This document shows positions 11,337 to 22,859 of a stretch of 64,000 nt of DNA, in pieces. Below the pieces are notes generated by a model. That model was given only the letters and a program-made list of their open reading frames with translations. It was not told where the DNA came from and did no database searches. The translations under genes and the position numbers were made by a program. The stretch lies in NCBI GenBank assembly GCA_014155875.1, contig JACEFZ010022363.1, positions 32,501-96,500 on the forward strand, given 5' to 3'. Source of the stretch: Cepaea nemoralis. Lineage: Eukaryota > Mollusca > Gastropoda > Stylommatophora > Helicidae. Position 1 is the first letter of the stretch; each line of letters starts with the position of its first letter.

Positions 11337-11404
11337 CTTCTTCTTCTTCTTCTTCTTCTTCTTCTTCTTCTTCTTCTTCTTCTTCTTCTTCTTCTTCTTC
11401 TTCT
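11308..11404. repeat. (CTT)n microsatellite
   Basis: About 32 uninterrupted ttc triplets. It reads as poly-Ser, poly-Phe or poly-Leu on plus and poly-Glu on minus. Confidence 0.97.
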
Positions 11405-11562
11405 GCGGCTGCTGCTGCTGCTGTTCCTCCTCCCTCTTCCTGCTCCCCCTCCCTCTTCCTGCTCCTCCTCCCTCTTCCTGCTCCTCCTCCCTCTTCCTGC
11501 TCCTCCTCCCTCTTCCTGCTCCTCCCTCTTCCTGCTCCTCCTCCCTCTTCCTGCTCCTCCAT
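11405..11562. repeat. CTCCTCCCTCTTCCTG minisatellite
   Basis: A 15-18 bp pyrimidine-rich unit, 'ctcctccctcttcctg', is repeated about eight times and adjoins the ctt run through a short gct-rich bridge. Strong strand asymmetry could favour triplex structure, but this is not shown. Confidence 0.9.
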
Positions 11563-11599
11563 CCCTAAAGTCTTTTCTCGAGAAGGGCAGAATAATAGG

Positions 11600-11650
11600 C
11601 GGGCCTGCGGGCCCATTTATTAACCGTTTGAAAATAAAGTTTGTTCGTAC
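11600..11650 (+). mobile_element. repeat G 3' tail fragment
   Basis: Contains 'gggcctgcgggcccatttat' then 'ccgtttgaaaataaagtttg', followed immediately by a ct microsatellite. It matches the tails at 4335, 31815, 34240 and 56104. Confidence 0.6.
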
Positions 11651-11727
11651 TCTCTCTCTCTCTCGCTCTCTCTCTCAGTCGCTCTCTCTCTCTGGGTGTG
11701 GTGTGTGTATGTGCGCGCGTGTGTGTC

Positions 11728-11769
<42 letters not shown>

Positions 11770-11790
11770 GCTGTCTCGCCCTCTGTGCCT
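11651..11790. repeat. (CT)n / (GT)n / (GTCT)n compound microsatellite
   Basis: Runs of ct, then gtgt, then about nine copies of tgtc. Open frames across it are artefacts. Confidence 0.92.
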
Positions 11791-11819
11791 CTCTCACAGC
11801 TGTGTTTAGCGCGGTATGA

Positions 11820-12214
11820 GGGATTGCAAATTGCCTTTGTAACACCATCACCACTGCGCCTGCGTAACCCCAGCGGATGTAGTAAATGGGCGTATCGCAT
11901 TCACATTGATACAAAGGCGTGCTGGCATTTACATACCTGCTCGTCAAGAGGATCTGACTATAATGGTCTCCCAGGGTCTAACGACCATCACAGCTGGAAG
12001 TCACGTTCTTAAGTGCTGTCTCGGTGTATGTGATAATTAGGGTTAGGTTTCTGTTATTTCATCCTCCTCTTGGCCTTCTGTCGGTCAAGGCAATCCTGTG
12101 TAGTATTCCCTGTGGAGGAGCTTTGGCCTACAGTAGGGCAACCTTAAGGTGAAGATCAACGTAGTTTTCCCAGCGTATGGGCGTGAAATGCCGAGTGCCG
12201 TACTGTACTAGGTG
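11820..12214. other. nothing recognised
   Basis: No domain-bearing frame and no match to the dispersed families seen. Confidence 0.4.
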
Positions 12215-12735
12215 GTAGTTTTGTGTATCTGGGACACGTAATAACAGATGATGGTAGAAATCAAACAGAGAATAGGAATGGCCAAACATGTTTTCAACAT
12301 CATGAAGTCAGTATTGCTATTTAGAGAGATTAACAACGCATTACAAATGAGAATTGTTCTACGATATGTATATTCAATATTACTATAGGCGCTGAAGCCT
12401 GGACAATGAGCAAACAATTAGAAAGTCGAATAGAGGGTCTGGAGATGTGGATATACAGAAGAATAAGTCATATTTCATGGAAACAACAATCAAATACAGC
12501 GGTTCTAGTTAAACTGGAAATGAAAATAGAGTTGATGGAAGAAAAGAAAAAGAGGCAAGTAAAATATTTCGGCCACGTTAAAAGGCACAACACTATTATA
12601 AAAACCATACTGGAGGGTAAGATTGAAGGCAAGCCAGCAAGAGGTAGACGATACAAGCGGGAAGATAACATCAAGAGATGGACGAACAGCAATCTGACAG
12701 AATGTAGTCTGGAGTTTATAGTTGAGTTTTGTTGA
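12215..12735 (+). pseudogene. LINE reverse-transcriptase 3' relic
   Basis: Starts with 'YLGHVITDDGR'-type coding in one frame. After frameshifts it continues as a 109-codon open stretch (12406-12735) with 'MSKQLESRIEGLEMWIYRR', 'RQVKYFGHVKRHNTI' and 'EGKIEGKPARGRR'. These are the conserved C-terminal blocks of endonuclease-RT LINEs in the correct order. The catalytic core is absent. It is divergent from the 33009 copy and so represents another subfamily or an older insertion. Confidence 0.85.
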
Positions 12736-12924
12736 GTAGTTTCGGTTTACGGCGGCAAAGATCTGGTATTACGGCGTCCGATATCACGTTTTACAACCCC
12801 AGGGATATTGTATTACGACATCAGAGATAATGTTAATGGACTTGAAATATCTGGTGTTACAGCAGCGTTCTAATTGTTCCTTCTTGTTAACAAAATCCTA
12901 CATCAGAATGCCTCAAATTATCTT

Positions 12925-13047
12925 TGGCCATTGTTTTAATATAATGCTAGACACAGAAAACGATTAAATATATTACACATTCCGAAGCCTAGAATTGACT
13001 TATACAAAACACGCTTAACGTACTCTGCAGCTCAACTGTGGAACAAG
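12925..13047 (+). pseudogene. second-lineage LINE C-terminal relic
   Basis: The frame reads 'RKRLNILHIPKPRIDLYK' then 'RLTYSAAQLWN'. This resembles the 'P..RT..Y..SF...GA.LWN' terminus of CR1/jockey-like LINE proteins. It runs straight into the 73-bp tandem repeat below. The assignment is by motif only. Confidence 0.5.
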
Positions 13048-13278
13048 GACTATAAGAAGATTGGCAGTACACGAGACAGACGGCTGTGGACAGACATGAT
13101 CACCGACACCACAAGGCATGGACTATAAGAAGATTGGCCGTACACGAGACAGAAGGTTGTGGACAGATATGATCACCAACGCCACACGGTACGGACTATA
13201 AGGAGATTGGCAGTACATGAGACAGAAGGCTGTGGACAGACATAATCACTAACGCCACACGGCATAAACTATAAGAAG
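13048..13278 (+). repeat. 73-bp tandem repeat x3 from an RT tail
   Basis: Units begin at 13048, 13121 and 13194 with 'gactataagaagattgg', plus a partial fourth. Each codes, in a shifting frame, for a phrase like 'R.LWTDMIT..TRHG', the same ending seen in LINE tails at 5500 and 33020. 73 is not a multiple of three, so the frame rotates and the array is not a protein repeat. Confidence 0.8.
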
Positions 13279-13539
13279 CAGCAAATCCTGCGTCTAGTCC
13301 TTTAAAACCCATTCGCTGAGGTGAAAGCAACTGTTGGGAATATTGATTACTATAGATTGTGCCAATCTTTTCAGTTCCATCGATCATATATCCAGATCGC
13401 TTGTCACACACCAGAGCTTCACATCACAAGGCCGTTTGTCTTCTCATGTTGCCCCGTACACCTGGAAACACTAACGTTGCCGTTAAGCCATTTCCGTTGA
13501 CCTTTAAACACATTCCAAACCGGGTAGTTACTAGAAGAA

Positions 13540-16500
13540 TTGTTTGTGATTGGTCTTAGTCGTTGTTTGATGTGGTTGATCTGAGTCATTGTTTGATGTG
13601 TTTGATCTGTGTCATTGTTTGATGTGGTTGATCTGAGTCATTGTTTGATGTGTTTGATCTGTGTCATTGTTTGATGTGTTTGATCTGTGTCATTGTTTGA
13701 TGTGTTTTATCTGTGTCATTGTTTGATGTGGTTGATCTGAGTCATTGTTTGATGTCGTTGATCTGTGTCATTGTTTGATGTGGTTGATCTGTGTCATTGT
13801 TTGATGTGTTTGATCTGTGTCATTGTTTGATGTGTTTGATCTGTGTCATTGTTTGATGTCGTTGATCTGTGTCATTGTTTGATGTGGTTGATCTGAGCCA
13901 TTGTTTGATGTCGTTGATCTGTGTCATTGTTTTATGTCGTTGATCTGTGTCATTGTTTTATGTGGTTGATCTGTGTCATTGTTTGATGTGGTTGGGTCTG
14001 AGCCATTGTTTGATGTCGTTGATCTGTGTCATTGTTTGATGTGGTTGATCTGTGTCATTGTTTGATGTGTTTGATCTGTGTCATTGTTTGATGTGTTTGA
14101 TCTGTGTCATTGTTTGATGTCGTTGATCTGAGTCATTGTTTGATGTGGTTGATCTGTGTCATTGTTTGATGTCGTTGATCTGTGCATTGTTTGATGTGGT
14201 TGATCTGTGTCATTGTTTGATGTGGTTGATCTGTGTCATTGTTTGATGTGGTTGATCTGTGTCATTGTTTGATTTTGTTTGATCTGTGTCATTGTTTGAT
14301 GTGTTTGATCTGAGCCATTGTTTGATGTCGTTGATCTGTGTCATTGTTTGATGTGGTTGATCTGAGCCATTGTTTGATGTCGTTGATCTGTGTCATTGTT
14401 TGATGTGGTTGATCTGTGTCATTGTTTGATGTGGTTGATCTGAGTCATTGTTTGATGTGGTTGATCTGAGTCATTGTTTGATGTCGTTGATCTGTGTCAT
14501 TGTTTGATGTGGTTGATCTGTGTCATTGTTTGATGTGGTTGATCTGAGTCATTGTTTGATGTGGTTGATCTGTGTCATTGTTTGATGTGGTTGATCTGTG
14601 TCATTGTTTGATGTGTTTGATCTGTGTCATTGTTTGATGTGTTTGATCTGAGCCATTGTTTGATGTCGTTGATCTGTGTCATTGTTTGATGTGGTTGATC
14701 TGAGCCATTGTTTGATGTCGTTGATCTGTGTCATTGTTTGATGTGGTTGATCTGAGCCATTGTTTGATGTCGTTGATCTGTGTCATTGTTTGATGTCGTT
14801 GATCTGTGTCATTGTTTGATGTGGTTGATCTGTGTCATTGTTTGATGTGGTTGATCTGTGTCATTGTTTGATGTCGTTGATCTGTGTCATTGTTTGATGT
14901 GGTTGATCTGAGTCATTGTTTGATGTGGTTGATCTGAGTCATTGTTTGATGTCGTTGATCTGTGTCATTGTTTGATGTTTTGATCTGTGTCATTGTTTTG
15001 ATGTGTTTGATCTGTGTCATTGTTTGATGTGTTTGATCTGACCATTGTTTTTATGTCGTTGATCTGTGTCATTGTTTGATGTGGTTGATCTGTGTCATTG
15101 TTTGATGTGTTTGATCTGTGTCATTGTTTGATGTGTTTGATCTGTGTCATTGTTTGATGTCGTTGATCTGAATCATTGTTTGATGTGTTTGATCTGTGTC
15201 ATTGTTTGATGTCGTTGATCTGTGTCATTGTTTAATGTGTTTGATCTGTGTCATTGTTTGATGTCGTTGATTGGAATCTTTTTTGAGTGGTTGATCTGAG
15301 TCATTGTTTGTTTGTCGTTGTCTGTGTCATTGTTTTGAGTGTTTGATCTGTGTCATTGTTTGATGTTTTTTGATCTGTGTCATTGTTTGATGTCGTTGAT
15401 CTGTGTCATTGTTTGATGTGTTTGATTTTGGTTCATTGTTTGATGTCGTTGATCTGAATCATTGTTTGAGTTGGGTTTATCTGAGTCATGTGTTATGTGA
15501 TGGGGTTTTTTGTTTGTGTGGTTGATCTGAGTAATTTTTTGATGTGCGTTGATCTGAGATTGTTTGACGTGGTTGATCTGAGGTCATTGTTGATGTGGTG
15601 ATCTAGATCATTGTTGATGTGGTTGATCTGAGTCTTTTTTAGTCGTTGATCTGTGTCATTTTTGATGTGGTTGATCTGTGTCATTGTTTGATGGTTTGAT
15701 CTGTGTCATTGTTTTGATGTGTTTGATCTGAGCATTGTTTGATGTCGTTGATCTGTCATTTTTTGATGTGTTGATCTGTGTCATTGTTTGATGTCGTTGA
15801 TCTGTGTCATTGTTTGATGTCGTTGATCTGTGTCATTGTTTGATGTCGTTGATCTGAATCATTGTTTGATGTGTTCGATCTGAGTCGTTGTTTGGCGTAG
15901 TTGATCCTAGACATTGTTTGATATGTTTTACCTGAGTCGTTGTTTGATGTGGTTGATCTGAGTCATTGTGTTATGTGATGGGTTTCATTGTTTGATGTGA
16001 TTGATCTGAGACATTGTTTGATGTGGTTGATCTAAGACATTGTTTGATGTGGTTGATCTAAGACATTGTTTGACGTGGTTGATCTGAGACATTGTTTGAT
16101 GTGGTTGATCTAAGTCATTGTGTTATGTGATGGGTTTCATTGTTTGATGTGGTTGATCTAAGACATTGTTTGACGTGGTTGATCTAAGACATTGTTTGAT
16201 GTGGTTGATCTAAGACATTGTTTGACGTGGTTGATCTGAGACATTGTTTGATGTGGTTGATCTAAGACATTGTTTGATGTATTTGATCTGAGTCATTGTT
16301 TGATGTGGTTGATCTAAATAACTGTTTGATGTGGTTGATTTGAGACATTGTTTGATGTGGTTGGTCCGAGTCATTGTTTCATGTGTTTGATCTGAGTAAT
16401 TGTTTGATGTGACGGGTCTCTATCATTGTTTGATGTGACGGGTCTGAGTCATTGTTTGATGCCATGGATCTGAGTCACTGTTTGATGCGATGGATCTGAG

Positions 16501-16870
16501 TCATTGTTTGATGTGATGGGTCTGAGTCATTGGTTGATGTGTTTGATCTGAGTCATTGTTTGATGTTGTTGGTCTGAGTCATTGTTTAATACAATGGGCC
16601 TGAGTCATTGTTTGATGTGGTTGATCTGAGTCATTGTTTGATGTGGTTGATCTGAGTCATTGTTTGATGTGGTTGATCTGAGTCATTGTTTGATGTGGTA
16701 GACTTGGGTCATTGTTTGATGTGGTTGATCTGAGTCATTATTTAATGTCGTTGGGCTGAGTCATTATTTAATGTGATAGAACTGGGTCATTGTTTGATGT
16801 GGTTGATCTGAGTCATTGTTTAATGTGGTTGGTCTGAGTCATTATTTAATGTGATAGGCCTGGGTCATTG
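13540..16870. repeat. 26-bp satellite, about 3.3 kb
   Basis: About 125 head-to-tail units related to 'tgatctgtgtcattgtttg' plus 'atgtggt'. Units differ mainly at gtgtca/gagtca/gagcca and at tgtggt/tgtcgt/tgtgtt. The right third (15.9-16.87 kb) is more diverged, with 'gacattg', 'gacggg' and 'taatg' variants. Between about 15.27 and 15.79 kb unit length becomes erratic. Confidence 0.97.
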
Positions 16871-17127
16871 TATAATGCAGTGTCCCGACATTTAACTGCG
16901 TGCTTGTATATTCCGCACTGTATGTTTTGAGTACGCCTATATGCAATGTACGCGCCAAGTCTATGCACACACATTTCGCCCGGTTACTCACGCTCAAACA
17001 ATCTATGTGCAACCGAACGCCCATTCATTGGGCCAGAATGTCACCAGGTGGTGTCAGCGTCAGTGGGGATATCGCTGCGCTGACTTTGACTAACAACATC
17101 TATCAAAACACGGGTATTGTAATGGGC

Positions 17128-18480
17128 AGTCTGATCACAGTCGACACAGCAGAAGTAATCTGTAAACAGCAGACAAGAGGAAAGTCTGATCACAGTCGAC
17201 ACAGCAGAAGTAATCTGTAAACACAGACAACGAGGAAGTCTGATCACAGTCGACACAGCAGAAGTATCTAAACAGCAGACAAGAGGAAAGTCTGATCACA
17301 GTCGACACAGCAGAAGTAGTCTGTAAACAACAGACAAGAGGAAAGTCTGATCACAGTCGACACAGCAGAAGTAATCTATAAACAGCAGACAACAGGAAAG
17401 TCTGATCACAGTCGACACAGCAGAAGTTATCTAAACAGCAGACAAGAGGAAAGTCTGATCACAGTCGACACAGCAGAAGTAGTCTGTAAACAACAGACAA
17501 GAGGAAAGTCTGATCACAGTCGACACAGCAGAAGTAATCTATAAACAGCAGACAACAGGAAAGTCTGATCACAGTCGACACAGCAGAAGTAATCTGTAAA
17601 CAGTAGACAAGAGGAAAGTCTGATCACAGTCGACACAGCAGAAGTAATCTGTAAAAAGCAGACAAAGGGAAAGTCTGATCGCAGTCGACACAGCAGAAAT
17701 AATCTAAACAGCCGACAAGAGGAAAGTCTGATCACAGTCGACACAGCAGAAGTAATCTGTAAAAAGCAGACAAAGGGAAAGTCTGATCACAGTCGACACA
17801 GCAGAAGTAATCTGTAAAAAGCAGACAAAGGGAAAGTCTGATCACAGTCGACACAGCAGAAGTAATCTATAAACAGCAGACAACAGGAAAGTCTGATCAC
17901 AGTCGACACAGCAGAAGTAGTCTGTAACGAGCAGACAAAGGGAAAGTCTGATCACAGTCGACACAGCAGAAGTAATCTGTAAAAAGCAGACAAAGGGAAA
18001 GTCTGATCGCAGTCGACACAGCAGAAGTAATCTATAAACAGCAGACAACAGGAAAGTCTGATCACAGTCGACACAGCAGAAGTAATCTGTAAACAGCAGA
18101 CAAGAGGAAAGTCTGATCACAGTCGACACAGCAGAAGTAATCTGTAAACAGCAGACAAAGAGGAAAGTCTGATCACAGTCGACACAGCAGAAGTAATCTC
18201 AACAGCAGACAAGAGGAAAGTCTGATCACAGTCGACACAGCAGAAGTAGTATGTAACCAGCAGACATGAGCAAAGTCTGATCACAGTCGACACAGCAGAA
18301 GTAGTCTGTAACCAGCAGACATGAGGAAAGTCTGATCACAGTCGACACAGCAGAAGTAGTATGTAAACAGTAAACAAGAGGAAAGTCTAATCACAGCTGA
18401 CATGAGGAAAGACTGATCAGTCAACACAGCAGAAACAGTCTGTAAACAGTAGACAAGAGGAAAGTCTGATCAAAGCAGAC
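17128..18480. repeat. 55-bp satellite, about 24 copies
   Basis: The unit starts 'ctgatcacagtcgacacagc' and includes 'agaagtaatctgtaaacagc' and 'agacaagaggaaagt'. The first two starts are 17131 and 17186. The centre is homogeneous and the right end (18380-18480) decays through partial units. Minus-strand open frames are period artefacts. Confidence 0.96.
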
Positions 18481-18489
18481 AAGATTGTT

Positions 18490-18704
18490 TTAACACCATC
18501 CATCACTTTTATTTAGAATGGCACCCGGAGTCACGACCCGGGTGGATGCACCCCCAGAGAGTGTCGGGAAGATAAAGGGCCGAAACATTCCGGGAAGTGG
18601 GACTATTCTGACGATCATAGGACTTATGTCATGCTTGCTCCGTGTCGGAGTTTTTATCACTAATGACTAAATTGCCTCGAAAAAAAGTGGAAGGGATGGG
18701 GTGG
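18490..18704. other. satellite flank, nothing recognised
   Basis: Short GC-richer segment between the 55-bp array and the SINE cluster. Confidence 0.4.
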
Positions 18705-18788
18705 GGTAACGGGTTCGAATTTTCGCCGGGTCGGATTGTTAGAACTGATTTGGATCGACCCATTTTTATAATGGGTATCAGGAAATAG
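18705..18788 (+). mobile_element. SINE-D fragment
   Basis: Contains 'gggttcgaattttcgccggg' (box B region) and 'ataatgggtatcagg', collinear with SINE-D copies at 42732 and 61488. It is truncated on both sides and abuts SINE-A. Confidence 0.55.
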
Positions 18789-19030
18789 CCTGCTCCGTGG
18801 CTAAAGGCTAGCGAACGCTGTTCGTGAACCGGGTACCAGGCGTTCGAAGCTCAGCTTAGACCGATTTGTGCAGCAGACCGTGTCGCGTTGTGTTATAACG
18901 TGCTGGTATGGGAGCCGGTTGTTCAGAAATCAATGGCAAACTACTGAACGTAACACTTGCCTAGGACATAACAGCAGCTGAAAAATGCTGGTGTTGAATG
19001 CAAAGTCCCGTAACGGATACGCAACAATTT
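18789..19030 (+). mobile_element. SINE-A copy
   Basis: Head 'cctgctccgtggctaaaggc', body 'aatcaatggcaaactactga', then 'gaaaaatgctggtgttga' and a tail near 'ggatacgcaac'. Box A-like 'tggctaaagg' and box B-like 'gcgttcgaagc' are visible. Confidence 0.85.
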
Positions 19031-19282
19031 TTGAAAATCAGGAATTGTCTTGAGAAGCAATGACGGCCGGTATGATCTTGAAGACACCACCTGGGGTGCA
19101 GATTGGATTATCAAAATATGGGTCCGTCGTTATATGCCCGATACTAAGGTGTGTAAAGGGGTCCTATACTTCCCTGTCTGTCTTTATAACAAAAGTTTAG
19201 TTTGGTCGATGGACCAACATCACGGTACACGGGTGTCCCCCATAAGTGCTCCGTTCTACTCCTAACTCAAGCCTGAGTCCGG

Positions 19283-19586
19283 AGAATCTCAGCTCAATGC
19301 ACGAACTCCGTAGCACCGGCGAGGATCCTGAATTACTTTGGGTAGATTTTTAACTCGAAAGTTTGCCCGGACAGCGCCGTTAGGTTACTCTTTTTCGATT
19401 TCCAACTGCGAAGGGATATTTTACGTGCGCAAAAATACACACGGACGTCCGATCTGACTACCCAAAGACCGGGGGAAATTCTGTTACTAGAAGTCCACTT
19501 GAAAAATCCCTGCCCTCCCCGGGGCTTGAAACCGGGACCTCCAACACTCGAGGCGGACACCATACCTCGAGACCACTCAGCCCCCG
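19283..19586 (-). mobile_element. SINE-H, tRNA-like repeat
   Basis: On the minus strand the head reads 'gggggctgagtggtctcgag' and then 'cccggtttcaagccccgggg', which looks like a tRNA D-arm and T-arm. The distal part contains 'aactccgtagcaccggcgag' on plus, which recurs at 6370 and 24105. The family is inferred from one full copy and two tail fragments. Confidence 0.5.
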
Positions 19587-19682
19587 TTTAAAACAGAAAT
19601 ACACGAAGATGCGAATTATGTCTATATTCCACAGTTGTGTGTTCATGTGGATGATAGACTTGGCGCATGAAGACACTTTTCT

Positions 19683-19935
19683 TAGGGGTGTCTAGTGGGT
19701 CAGGCGTTGAAGTACACTTGTTCCTGTAACAAGGCGCTGTCGTCATTTGGAGGTGATAGGTTAGAATCCCGGTCGGTAACTATAGCACTCAATTTTATGT
19801 TGCCTAGTGCGTCCTTTATTCCCTTCTTCTTTCGTGTACTTCTATGAGTGCCTGACAATACATGTGTGTTTATTTACGAACTGTCTTAGTGGCCTCCAAT
19901 GGTTCCCCAATTGATATTTCTGTGTAATGTATGTT
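19683..19935 (+). mobile_element. SINE-E copy
   Basis: Reads 'gtgtctagtgggtcaggcgt', box B-like 'ggttagaatcccggtcggta', then 'tgcctagtgcgtcct' and an end near 'attgatatttctgtgtaatg'. It is matched by 51058-51245 and 51275-51485. Confidence 0.75.
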
Positions 19936-19939
19936 TAAA

Positions 19940-20784
19940 ACAGAAATACACGCAGCAGACAGGAATTACAAGGAGCGACACAAGACGATTATGGTACAGA
20001 ATGACAACAACGTATCACAACCAGTGCAACGGCTGCAACACTTGAAGACAATAAAGGTTACTTAACATGCATTGTTCTCAGTCGCCAACTTAGTTATCTC
20101 GGATCTCCGGGGCAAATACCGCTCATATTTGTCATGATAACAGGGTTGAACATGCAGGAGTATGTGGAGATAAAATATCTTAAAGTTTGTGCACACAGTT
20201 TTATCAGGTACGTCTTCATACACCTGCCAACTATTACATTCATACCTTGCGATACCGCCCTCTTTTCAGTTATAAAACAGAACACCGACTCGCGAACTGA
20301 TTGTTTTGGTGTAGTGAGATTTGAATAGTTGCCGAAAGAAAGTGTCTCGCTACATACGTAATGTCAATCGCTGAAATGCCGTTTCTATAATGACGATTGA
20401 TGGCAATGGGTCGGTCTCCAGCACTTTCAGTATCTGGCTTTCATTGTACACCTTGACAGGTTGCTGTTGTTCCGTCAACCTTTAGATTATATCTTGTAAT
20501 TTGTATCGCTGGCTATTTCTTGCTAGCATACCTTATACTAACTGCCTGTACGACCTTACAGGGCTCCCGAAGTAGATAACTAATTTCACATTGTCATTGA
20601 AATAGTAATACATTAATCAGGCAATAGTTTATTAATTAATCTGTTAATCAATGAAACCGTTGATTTTGGTTCGCGCATTTTCTGGTACGTTCACGACCCG
20701 GGGAGGGTATTGTCGAGAGTATCTTATGAAATGTTGGTGTGGCTTTAAAAAGAGCTCGGCACTGACATTTGGTTTCGCTGAGAC
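19940..20784. other. nothing recognised
   Basis: Unique-looking sequence. The overlapping short frames on both strands near 20.1-20.3 kb carry no recognisable domain. Confidence 0.45.
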
Positions 20785-21264
20785 ACGAGGGTGTCTTTGA
20801 AGCTAGTTAACAGGGCAGTTAACCAAGCAACCAATCAATCAGACAATCAGTGAAGCGGTCCGGGTGAAGACAGTCTGATCGCTGTGCCACGAAGGTAGTC
20901 TTTGAAGTTGGCCAACAAGGCAGTTAATCAATCAATCAATCAGACAATCAATGAAACAGTCCGAGGTGAGACGGTTTTTTGATCCGCTGTGCCACAAGGT
21001 TTGCTTTGAAGCTGACCCCAAACCCTCAATCAATCAATCCAAACAAAATCATCAAACAATCAGACATTCAAGAACCGGTCCGATTTCCCAGGAAACAGTC
21101 TATTTCTGTGCCATGAAAAAGGGTATCCCTTTTAAAGCTAGCCAACAAGACAGTTAATCAATCAATCAGTCAATTATCAGACAATTAAAGAACGGGGCCA
21201 AGGGGAAAATGGTCTGTTTGATTTTGCCACGAAGGTTTGTCTATGAAGCTGACCAAGAAGACAG

Positions 21265-21299
<35 letters not shown>

Positions 21300-21385
21300 A
21301 TCGATCGATTCGATCGATCAAACAATCAGTGAAGTGGTCCGAATGAAGACATTCTGATCGGACTAGACACGGAAAGACAGTTTTA
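20785..21385 (+). repeat. degenerate ~110-bp minisatellite with (AATC)n cores, about 5 units
   Basis: Units begin near 'tttgaagctgaccaa' at about 20795, 20893, 21003, 21130 and 21242. Each has a run of 'aatc' tetramers, then 'cagacaatcaatgaa', 'cggtccg' and 'gtgccacgaagg'. The last unit has expanded to about nine aatc copies followed by a gatc run. Divergence between units indicates an older array. Confidence 0.8.
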
Positions 21386-21727
21386 TCACAGTATACAAGA
21401 GAAAACTGTGGGGTCACCAAACCAAATCGGTGTATGTCCTCTTGTCAGGGGGTACATCGCACCATTTTATAGCCTCTCTCTATCTAAGATGTCAGCTTGT
21501 CCGACTTCAGCGTATGATTCGGTTTACTTCTACACATATTCCGTCCAATCATTCTGACAGTCAATCAAACAATCGACAATAAATCAGTCGTCAATAAATC
21601 AGCAGTCAGCTAAACGTGCAATGAATCCATCAAACTGTTGAAGTTGTTTATGATGTTCTTACGTGCATGCGGCAACAGCACTGGTAAGAGACTGAGACGC
21701 GTTTCGGCGGGCCGAGAAGGAAGCACC

Positions 21728-21975
21728 ATTACTCGCTTTGAACTCAAACGTAGTCCATACACGTGCTACTACTTCTAGCGTACTGGACTAATTTTTGCGT
21801 GTGGATTATCTTTACCTATTGCCAGTGTCCTCTCGCCATCAGGCGGACCAACTCCATTTTCTGAGGTACTTGTAATTTACGTCCCCAAGTCAAGGACATT
21901 TTAGTCCATCTTACCATTTTAGGGGTTCAACCCGCTACCTCGGCATAAGCACGCCGGAAGTTTAAAAGCATTTAT
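21728..21975 (-). mobile_element. SINE-C copy
   Basis: On the minus strand: 'cttccggcgtgcttatgccg', box B-like 'gggttgaacccc', 'ggacgtaaattacaagtacc', and 3' end 'ttgagttcaaagcgagtaat'. It is followed on plus by a C-rich run. The head box A part is lost. Confidence 0.8.
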
Positions 21976-22034
21976 CCCCCCCCCTCCCCCCCCCCTACTT
22001 CCCCTCTCCCTCACGGTATTCACACATTTCGGTC

Positions 22035-22262
22035 TCCCTGGCCTAGGTGTTAACGACTTTCTTAGTAATCCCGTATATCCACGTGAAGAACTTAACTGCG
22101 CGAGATTCGGCAGCGGATCGCGCCGCGTTGGTTACTTACGGGGTATGTGAGCCGGTCGCTCAGAAAGCAATGGCAAACTATTGAGCGCAATCTTGCCAAG
22201 ACATCAACAGCAGCTGAAAAATGCTGGTGTTGACTGCAATGTCCTGTAAAGGATATGCGGGG
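22035..22262 (+). mobile_element. SINE-A copy
   Basis: Head 'gtgttaacgactttcttagt', body 'cagaaagcaatggcaaacta' and tail 'cctgtaaaggatatgcgg'. It is nearly collinear with 31120-31358. Confidence 0.88.
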
Positions 22263-22277
22263 AAAAAAATGCACACA

Positions 22278-22421
22278 TTTAGAGTGAAATCTTTCTGTTT
22301 GAACAAATATGGCTGGAACCACCGAATTGCTAATCCCGCTGTATGTTTGCGTAATCGTTTATTGTTCGTGGAATGCAATATTTGAGACGCATTTTCTTTG
22401 TTAACTTTGTTGGCTGGTGAG
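22278..22421 (+). mobile_element. TA-MITE left part, interrupted by a hAT MITE
   Basis: Begins 'tttagagtgaaatctttctg' and continues collinearly with the complete MITE at 24437-24636 through 'ttctttgttaactttgttgg'. Homology stops exactly where the hAT-type element begins. I could not confirm a right-hand remainder after 22794. Confidence 0.65.
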
Positions 22422-22786
22422 CATTGGCGTCACTGGGGTTGGTGTCACCCAGTGCGGTAAACTCTTGGTGTCACCCCTCTAGACTTTCACCATGGTCTTC
22501 TTCCGAGTGTTCCTGTACCATATATAATCGCATATAGTAATGTTTGTAAAATAAGTCAAAAAGTTAATAAGGACATAAGAAAGAAAACAAATTGTTGAAC
22601 AATATAACTTCAATACTTCAGGTAAAACATAAATAAAGAACTTCGACAAACTCGGACAAAGTTAAATTTTTGTTATTTTGCTATATCTGCTTTGTCAAAT
22701 TTGCAATTTTTTTATTTTGGTGTCACCCCTTGATGGTGTCACCCGGTGCGGCCCGCACCCCCCGCACCCCCGTAGTGACGCCCCTG
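22422..22786. mobile_element. second hAT-like MITE
   Basis: Left end 'cattggcgtcact' and right end 'agtgacgcccctg' form imperfect terminal inverted repeats (consensus caggggcgtcact). Extended subterminal 'ggtgtcaccc' copies lie on both sides. Flanks 'ctggtgag' (22414-22421) and 'ctgttgag' (22787-22794) match at 7 of 8 positions, as expected for an aged hAT duplication. It is 365 bp with an A/T-rich centre and no transposase. Confidence 0.75.
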
Positions 22787-22859
22787 CTGTTGAGCAGATG
22801 CCCCAAAGGATGCTACACTGCCCCTTGAACTTTTTACATGATGATGATGATGTTCTCCC

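Noticed and set aside
13540..18480. CRISPR-like arrays
   Set aside because: Units are contiguous tandem repeats without unique spacers, in a eukaryotic transposon-rich context.
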